From: Polaromonas sp. JS666
GTDB taxonomy: Bacteria > Pseudomonadota > Gammaproteobacteria > Burkholderiales > Burkholderiaceae_C
DNA: 64,000 nucleotides
Reading direction: 5' to 3'
NCBI RefSeq assembly: GCF_900103405.1
Contig: NZ_FNHX01000002.1
Coordinates: forward strand, 66,496-130,495
Shown: in pieces, positions 58,959 through 64,000 of the stretch
Position numbering within the stretch: the first letter of the stretch is position 1
Layout of the letters: every line of letters begins with the position of its first letter
Program-made: the position numbers and the translations under genes
Notes under the pieces: generated by a model
The model's input: the letters and a program-made list of their open reading frames with translations, nothing else
Told to the model about the DNA's origin: nothing
Databases searched by the model: none

Positions 58959-59983
58959 CGGTCCCATCCTTTGGCAGCGAGGGCCAGCAGGCTGCGTGCG
59001 GCGGTGGAGGCCGCAACTTCACCGCGCGTCACTTCGGCGATGAGCCCGGGCAGGCGCTCACGCACCTGCGGGTCCTGGCGAAAGGCCTGCTTGAGGCCGG
59101 CATCTATGCGCTCCCACATCCAGGAGAGCGACTGCTGCCTGCGCCGCTCGGCGAACTGGCCGTTGGCGGTCTGCAAGTCCTTGAACCGCGTCACCGCCGT
59201 CCAGAACAGGTCCACGCCCTTGTTGTGCAGCGCGCTGAGCTGGATCACCTGCGGGTGCCAGTTTTTGTCGAAGTTGGCGGCCTGTTCGCTGCTCATGGCG
59301 TTGTTGACCAGGCCGAACAGGCGCATGGCCGAGGTGATCTGGGCTTCGGCCCGCATGGCCGCATCGGCGTCGATGTCGGCCTTGTTGATGATGACCAGGT
59401 CGGCTAGCTCCATCACACCTTTTTTGATGGCCTGCAGGTCGTCGCCGGCATTGGGCAACTGCATCAGCACAAACATGTCGGTCATGTTGGCCACAGCGGT
59501 TTCACTTTGGCCCACGCCCACGGTTTCCACGATCACCACGTCGTAGCCGGCGGCTTCGCACACCAGCATGGCTTCGCGCGTTTTTTCGGCCACACCGCCC
59601 AGGTTGCCGCTGGAGGGGCTGGGCCGGATGTAGGCGCGTTCATGCACCGAGAGCTTTTCCATGCGGGTCTTGTCACCCAGGATGGAGCCGCCCGAGACGG
59701 AGGAAGAAGGGTCGACGGTGAGCACCGCGACGCGATGGCCAAGTGCAATCAGGTACAGGCCCAGTACCTCGATAAAAGTGGACTTGCCAACGCCGGGCAC
59801 GCCGCTGATGCCCAGGCGCGTGGCTTTGCCGGTGTGCGGCAGCAAGGCCGTGAGCAGTTCGTCGCCCTGGGCGCGGTGGTCGGCACGCGTGGACTCCAGC
59901 AGCGTGATGGCCTTGGCGATCGCGCGGCGCTGGGCCATGGCGTCCGGGCCCAGGATGGCCTGGAGGAAGTCTGGCGCTGCCAT
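58955..59983 (-). CDS. meaB: Methylmalonyl-CoA mutase-associated GTPase MeaB
   Basis: 342 residues from ATG 59983. Walker A GISGVPGVGKSTFIEVLG (Lys67), DPSSSVSGGSILGDKTRM switch region, IVETVGVGQSE, and NKADID base motif. MeaB (ArgK) protects and reloads the B12 cofactor of methylmalonyl-CoA mutase. Its start overlaps the GNAT stop by one base. A partial second copy of its 5' region lies at 60456-60632. Confidence 0.95.
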   Translation of the reverse strand: MAAPDFLQAILGPDAMAQRRAIAKAITLLESTRADHRAQGDELLTALLPHTGKATRLGISGVPGVGKSTFIEVLGLYLIALGHRVAVLTVDPSSSVSGGSILGDKTRMEKLSVHERAYIRPSPSSGNLGGVAEKTREAMLVCEAAGYDVVIVETVGVGQSETAVANMTDMFVLMQLPNAGDDLQAIKKGVMELADLVIINKADIDADAAMRAEAQITSAMRLFGLVNNAMSSEQAANFDKNWHPQVIQLSALHNKGVDLFWTAVTRFKDLQTANGQFAERRRQQSLSWMWERIDAGLKQAFRQDPQVRERLPGLIAEVTRGEVAASTAARSLLALAAKGWDR

Positions 59984-60459
59984 CACGCCACGCGCTCCAC
60001 CACGGGCCATTCATAGTGCAGGTCCACGCCCTCTTCGCCCTGCAGCACAAAACCATGGCGCAGGTAGAAACGGTTGGCGTCGCTTTCCTTGAGCGCGGTC
60101 AGTTTCACGGCCAGGCCGCGTTCGCGCGCTTGCGCCAGCACCTGGCGCAGCACCCAGGAGCCTATACCCTGGCCGCTGGCGCTGCTGCGCAGATACAGAT
60201 GGTCAAGCCGCAGGGCCATTTCACCTTCAGCGCCTTCGGGCTTGAGCGTGAAAAACCCGATGCGCTCGCCGTCCAGCAGGATGTGTTGCATGTACTGCGG
60301 AAAAAAACCGGCGGACAAGCGCTCGCGCGAGCGTGCGAGGTCAAAGCGGCCGACACGCTCCAGGCTGGGCCGCATCGCGTCTATGCGCAAGGCCAGCATG
60401 TCCTCGAAGTCGGCGGCAAGCACCGGCTGCAGGGACAGGCGCACACTGATGTCCGTCAC
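59983..60459 (-). CDS. GNAT family N-acetyltransferase
   Basis: 158 residues from GTG 60459, with AAAGGAG six bases upstream. GNAT core RLDHLYLRSSASGQGIGSWVLRQ with the acyl-CoA loop (Q-x-x-G-x-G/S), then ESDANRFYLRHGFVLQGEE. Lies between a meaB remnant and meaB itself, with overlaps on both sides. Substrate unknown. Confidence 0.88.
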   Translation of the reverse strand: MTDISVRLSLQPVLAADFEDMLALRIDAMRPSLERVGRFDLARSRERLSAGFFPQYMQHILLDGERIGFFTLKPEGAEGEMALRLDHLYLRSSASGQGIGSWVLRQVLAQARERGLAVKLTALKESDANRFYLRHGFVLQGEEGVDLHYEWPVVERVA

Positions 60460-60632
60460 CGCACGCTCCTTTCACAACAGCGGCTTGAATCTGGTCCCGC
60501 ACATTCCCGGTGCCGGCCAGGATCAACGCGGATGGACTCCACCAGCGTGACGGCTTTGGCGATGGCGCGGCGCTGGGCGGTGCCCTCACTCAGCCCCAAC
60601 AGGCCATCATGAAAATCAACAATCGGCGACAT
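60456..60632 (-). pseudogene. Truncated meaB-like N-terminal fragment
   Basis: 58-residue open frame whose first 36 residues (…GTAQRRAIAKAVTLVESIR) align with MeaB residues 1-36 (…AMAQRRAIAKAITLLESTR). It then departs from the family and ends before any GTPase motif. It remains coupled by one-base and four-base overlaps to its neighbours (TGATG at 60632, GTGA at 60456). Either a broken second meaB or a leftover of a local duplication. Confidence 0.75.
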
Positions 60633-60844
60633 CAGAAACTCGGCCACCGTGCCATTTTTTTCAGCAGTTCATCGGAGCCAAAAAGCAAAGCGCCAACAAA
60701 CCCAAACAGCAGAAACAGCATGAGAACCGCCCCAAAAGTCTGGCCTGCAATCATCATGAAGATCCCAATGGGAAACAGAATAACGAAAAGTAGGCCAGCG
60801 CAGACCCACCGCCCAACGGGATCCTTTTTTTGAGAGTCAGGCAT
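60632..60844 (-). CDS. Small two-helix membrane protein
   Basis: 70 residues from ATG 60844: [20 protein letters not shown], two hydrophobic helices ([34 protein letters not shown]) and a short cytosolic tail. Its start overlaps the mutase gene by eight bases and its stop overlaps the meaB fragment. No known family recognised. Confidence 0.65.
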   Translation of the reverse strand: MPDSQKKDPVGRWVCAGLLFVILFPIGIFMMIAGQTFGAVLMLFLLFGFVGALLFGSDELLKKMARWPSF

Positions 60845-63002
60845 TAACGGCTTTCCGTATTTGTTCGAGCACATCCTTGGCGCTGGCCGGGATCGGTGTG
60901 CCCGGGCCGTAGATGCCCTTCACGCCGGCTTCGTAAAGCATGTCGTAGTCCTGGCGCGGAATCACACCGCCCACAAACACGATGATGTCGTCGGCGCCCT
61001 GCTTCTTGAGCTCAGCGATGATGGCCGGCACCAGCGTCTTGTGGCCGGCGGCCAGCGTGGAGACGCCCACCGCATGCACGTCGTTTTCAATCGCCTGGCG
61101 TGCGCACTCTTCGGGCGTCTGGAACAGCGGCCCCATGTCGACGTCGAAACCCAGGTCGGCGAAGGCCGTGGCCACCACCTTGGCGCCGCGGTCGTGGCCG
61201 TCCTGGCCCAGCTTGGAGATCATCACGCGCGGGCGGCGGCCCTGCTCCTCGGCAAACGCGTTGATTTCGGTCTTGAGGGTTTCCCAGCCTTCGGCCGAGT
61301 CATAAGCGGCAGCGTACACACCGGTCACCTTTTGTGTATCGGCGCGGTGGCGCCCGTAGACTTTCTCGAGGGCATCGCTGACCTCGCCCACCGTGGCGCG
61401 CAGGCGCACGGCCTTGATGCTGAGGTCCAGCAGATTGCCGCTGTTATTTTCGGCGGCCGCCGTCAAGGCGTCCAGCGCGGCCTGCACCGCCGCGTTGTCG
61501 CGGCCGGCCTTGATGGCCTTGAGCCTTTTGATCTGGCCCTCGCGCACGGCCACGTTGTCGATGTCGCGCGACTCGATGGCATCTTCGGTCTTGAGTTTGT
61601 ATTTGTTGACGCCGACGATGACGTCCTTGCCGCTGTCGATGCGCGCCTGTTTTTCAGCCGCGGCGGCCTCGATCTTGAGCTTGGCCCAGCCGCTGTCCAC
61701 GGCCTTGGTCATGCCGCCCATGGCCTCGACTTCCTCGATGATGGCCCAGGCGGCGTCGGCCATGTCCTGGGTCAGCTTTTCCATCATGTAGCTGCCGGCC
61801 CAGGGATCTATCACCTGGGGGATGTGGGTTTCTTCCTGGATGATGAGCTGGGTGTTGCGGGCGATGCGGGCGCTGAACTCGGTGGGCAGAGCAATCGCCT
61901 CGTCAAAGGAATTGGTGTGCAGGCTTTGCGTGCCGCCGAAGACCGCGGCCATGGCCTCTATGGTGGTGCGCACCACGTTGTTGTAGGGGTCCTGCTCGGT
62001 CAGGCTCCAGCCCGAGGTCTGGCAGTGGGTGCGCAGCATCAGGCTCTTGGGGCTTTTTGCATTGAAGCCCTTCATGATGCGGCACCACAGCAGGCGCGCG
62101 GCGCGCATCTTGGCGACCTCCAGGTAGAAGTTCATGCCTATGGCCCAGAAGAAGCTCAGCCGCCCGGCGAACTCATCGACATCCAGGCCCTTGCCCAGCG
62201 CGGTCTTCACATACTCTTTCCCGTCGGCCAGGGTGAAGGCCAGCTCCAGCGCCTGGTTGGCGCCGGCTTCCTGCATGTGGTAGCCCGAGATCGAGATCGA
62301 ATTGAACTTGGGCATGTTCTGCGCCGTGTATTCAATGATGTCGCCGATGATGCGTATGCTGGGCTGGGGCGGGAAGATGTAGGTGTTGCGGACCATGAAC
62401 TCCTTGAGGATGTCGTTCTGTATGGTCCCGCTCAGTTTGTCCTGGCTCACGCCCTGCTCTTCGGCCGCCACCACATAACCCGCCAGCACCGGCAGCACCG
62501 CCCCGTTCATGGTCATGGAGACGCTGACCTTGTCCAGCGGAATCTGGTCGAACAGGATTTTCATGTCCTCGACCGAATCGATGGCCACGCCGGCCTTGCC
62601 CACGTCGCCGGTCACGCGCGGGTGGTCGCTGTCGTAGCCGCGGTGCGTGGCCAGGTCGAAGGCCACCGAGACACCCTGTCCGCCAGCGGCCAGCGCCTTG
62701 CGGTAGAAGGCATTCGATTCCTCGGCGGTGGAAAAACCCGCGTACTGGCGAATCGTCCACGGCCGCACCGCGTACATGGTGGCCTGCGGGCCGCGAATGA
62801 AGGGCTCAAAGCCCGGCAGCGTATTGGTATGCGGAAGGTCTTTGACGTCCTCGGCCGTGTACAGCGGCTTGACGCTGATGCCGTCCGGCGTTTGCCAGTT
62901 GAGTGCGCCCAGGTCGCCGCCGGGCGCCGACTTGGCGGCGGCCTTGGCCCAGGCCTCAAGGCTGGCAGCGGGAAATTCAGGTTCGGAATGGGGCTTGGAC
63001 AT
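60837..63002 (-). CDS. scpA: Methylmalonyl-CoA mutase (single large subunit)
   Basis: 721 residues. N-terminal TIM-barrel catalytic domain ([40 protein letters not shown]) and C-terminal B12-binding domain with cobalt-ligating His603 in [13 protein letters not shown]. Uses adenosylcobalamin to convert (R)-methylmalonyl-CoA to succinyl-CoA. First gene of the long minus-strand propionate operon, facing the GntR regulator. Confidence 0.96.
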   Translation of the reverse strand: MSKPHSEPEFPAASLEAWAKAAAKSAPGGDLGALNWQTPDGISVKPLYTAEDVKDLPHTNTLPGFEPFIRGPQATMYAVRPWTIRQYAGFSTAEESNAFYRKALAAGGQGVSVAFDLATHRGYDSDHPRVTGDVGKAGVAIDSVEDMKILFDQIPLDKVSVSMTMNGAVLPVLAGYVVAAEEQGVSQDKLSGTIQNDILKEFMVRNTYIFPPQPSIRIIGDIIEYTAQNMPKFNSISISGYHMQEAGANQALELAFTLADGKEYVKTALGKGLDVDEFAGRLSFFWAIGMNFYLEVAKMRAARLLWCRIMKGFNAKSPKSLMLRTHCQTSGWSLTEQDPYNNVVRTTIEAMAAVFGGTQSLHTNSFDEAIALPTEFSARIARNTQLIIQEETHIPQVIDPWAGSYMMEKLTQDMADAAWAIIEEVEAMGGMTKAVDSGWAKLKIEAAAAEKQARIDSGKDVIVGVNKYKLKTEDAIESRDIDNVAVREGQIKRLKAIKAGRDNAAVQAALDALTAAAENNSGNLLDLSIKAVRLRATVGEVSDALEKVYGRHRADTQKVTGVYAAAYDSAEGWETLKTEINAFAEEQGRRPRVMISKLGQDGHDRGAKVVATAFADLGFDVDMGPLFQTPEECARQAIENDVHAVGVSTLAAGHKTLVPAIIAELKKQGADDIIVFVGGVIPRQDYDMLYEAGVKGIYGPGTPIPASAKDVLEQIRKAVNA

Positions 63003-63098
63003 GGGATGTTGTTACCGTACAGGGCTTCAGGCCAGGGGCTGCGATGCCAGCAGCATAGGCTCAAGCCGAGATGAATACATGAATCGGAGGCAAGTTTA

Positions 63099-63119
63099 CA
63101 TCATTTATAATTATTGATG
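63099..63119. promoter_or_regulatory. Palindrome in the mutase/gntR divergent region
   Basis: CATCA-N11-TGATG with further matching positions inside. TATAAT (63106-63111) lies in the centre on the plus strand and an A/T-rich -10-like run on the minus strand, so a protein bound here could block both genes. FadR-type GntR regulators recognise short AT-rich palindromes, making this a candidate operator. Confidence 0.45.
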
Positions 63120-63205
63120 CAAAATTCAGTTTCAGTTAAGATACCGCCAGCGCTGACAGGAAGCAGCGCCCTGCTGAAGCTTCCTGCCCCACCCAAAAAC
63201 ACCCT

Positions 63206-63847
63206 ATGTCCATGGCCGCCGTGTCCCTGACTCCCCGAGCGCTTTATGAAGAAGTCGCCGAGCTTTTGCGCCAGCGCATTTTCAGCCGCGAGCTGGCGCC
63301 GGGCAGCTGGATAGACGAGCTCAAGCTGGCCGAGGAATACGGCATCAGCCGCACGCCGCTGCGGGAGGCCCTGAAGGTGCTGGCCACCGAAGGCCTGGTC
63401 ACCATGAAGGTGCGGCGCGGCGCCTACGTGACGGAAGTCTCCGAACGCGACCTGGCCGACGTCTACCACCTGCTCGCCCTGCTCGAGAGCGACGCGGCCG
63501 GCGTGGTGGCCGCCCAAGCGACACCATCGCAGCTCAAGGAACTGCAGGGCCTGCACGAGGAGCTTGAAAAAGCCGCCGGCAGCCGCGAACGCTTTTTCGA
63601 GATCAACGAGGCCTTTCACATGCGGCTGCTGGAAATCGCCAACAACCGCTGGCGCGACCAGATGGTGGCCGACCTGCGCAAGGTGATGAAGCTCAACCGC
63701 CACAACTCCCTGCTCAAGAGCGGCCGCATCGAAGAGTCGCTGGCCGAACACCGCGCCATCATGCAGGCGCTGGCCGCGCGCGACGCCGAGGCCACCGCGC
63801 AGCGCATGCGCGAACACTTCAAGAACGGACTGGAAGCGGCAGCCTGA
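63206..63847 (+). CDS. GntR family regulator, FadR (FCD) subfamily
   Basis: 213 residues; ATG 63212 is an alternative start. Winged HTH at about 10-75 (LYEEVAELLRQRIFSRELAPG, LAEEYGISRTPLREALKVLA), then the all-helical FCD domain (LADVYHLLALLESDAAGV, with metal-ligand Asp and His in EINEAFHMRLLEIANN and LAEHRAIMQAL). Divergent from the mutase operon. Inferred to respond to an organic acid such as methylcitrate or propionyl-CoA derivative. Confidence 0.92.
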   Translation: MSMAAVSLTPRALYEEVAELLRQRIFSRELAPGSWIDELKLAEEYGISRTPLREALKVLATEGLVTMKVRRGAYVTEVSERDLADVYHLLALLESDAAGVVAAQATPSQLKELQGLHEELEKAAGSRERFFEINEAFHMRLLEIANNRWRDQMVADLRKVMKLNRHNSLLKSGRIEESLAEHRAIMQALAARDAEATAQRMREHFKNGLEAAA

Positions 63848-63864
63848 CAGGCCCATGGCTGGCG

Positions 63865-64000
63865 TCAGGCGTGCGGCTGCGCCTCCCAGTGCTGCACCAC
63901 CTTGCCATGCTTGTCCACGCTTTCGAGCAGCACGCGGAAACCCCAGAGGCGCGCGACATGCTTGATCACTTCCTGGACGTCGTCGGTGAGTGTCCTGTCG
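63865..64000 (-). CDS. C-terminal fragment, possibly SpoVR-like (start outside window)
   Basis: 44 residues of a minus-strand frame ending at TGA 63865-63867: DRTLTDDVQEVIKHVARLWG, then FRVLLESVDKHGKVVQHW. The sequence resembles the C terminus of SpoVR/YcgB proteins, where HLxxLWGFxVxLE is common, but the fragment is too short for a firm call. Codon use is normal. Confidence 0.45.
   Translation of the reverse strand, partial: DRTLTDDVQEVIKHVARLWGFRVLLESVDKHGKVVQHWEAQPHA

Overview
The window is chromosomal DNA from a GC-rich Betaproteobacterium, most likely Comamonadaceae (Polaromonas/Variovorax/Rhodoferax type). The evidence is the two Bug (TctC-type) solute receptors, the iscRSUA-hscBA-fdx order, divergent uvrB and tyrB, an intracellular PHB depolymerase, the grouping alaA-hom-thrC-moeA-moaD-moaE-clpB, and overall codon use. 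Coding density is very high and no gap exceeds 300 bases. I see no insertion sequence, prophage, integrase or CRISPR array.

1-8.8 kb: the end of an Lrp/AsnC regulator, a small acidic protein, then a TetR regulator followed by a same-strand catabolic operon (Bug receptor, Gfo/Idh/MocA dehydrogenase, DUF993 TIM-barrel protein, second Bug receptor, SDR, beta-hydroxyacid-type dehydrogenase, sugar isomerase-type TIM barrel). A palindrome over the operon start site recurs in variant form upstream of tetR, so the TetR protein probably controls both. The substrate is unknown. 8.8-22 kb: MipA-like outer-membrane protein, a divergent MFS/AraC pair, a gluzincin-like protein, a TPR protein, an ECF sigma factor coupled to a DUF2892 membrane protein, a CAP-domain protein, coniferyl-type aldehyde dehydrogenase, cbpA with a sigma-32-like promoter, an AlkC-like glycosylase, creA, yebC and small lipoproteins.

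22-36 kb: clpB with a clear sigma-32 promoter, then an accessory insert containing a lipoprotein, a TetR regulator and an (R)-amine-transaminase-like enzyme. This insert is bracketed by a 142-bp direct repeat of the moaE 3' region. The molybdopterin and threonine genes follow (moaE, moaD, moeA, mobB, thrC, hom, alaA). A dapA-family gene lies in opposite orientation between moaE and moaD. Its leader carries a terminator 13 nt before the start codon, a perfect 8-nt antiterminator complement and a Leu-codon-rich frame. This is the most interesting element in the window.

36-50 kb: Mth938-like protein, bcp, PIN-PhoH ATPase, tRNA-Val(CAC), dnaQ, the full ISC operon under an IscR type 1 site with an internal terminator before hscB, uvrB followed by a 20-bp perfect palindrome, tyrB, a nucleotidyltransferase and a DODA-type dioxygenase.

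50-64 kb: PHB depolymerase phaZ behind a PhaR-like site, an orphan RnfB, and a long minus-strand propionyl-CoA operon: methylmalonyl-CoA mutase, a small membrane protein, a broken meaB fragment, GNAT, meaB, a hydrolase, pccB, a YwqG-like protein, pccA, a cupin and a VOC protein that may be the missing methylmalonyl-CoA epimerase. A divergent FadR-type GntR regulator faces it. The window ends in a partial minus-strand gene.
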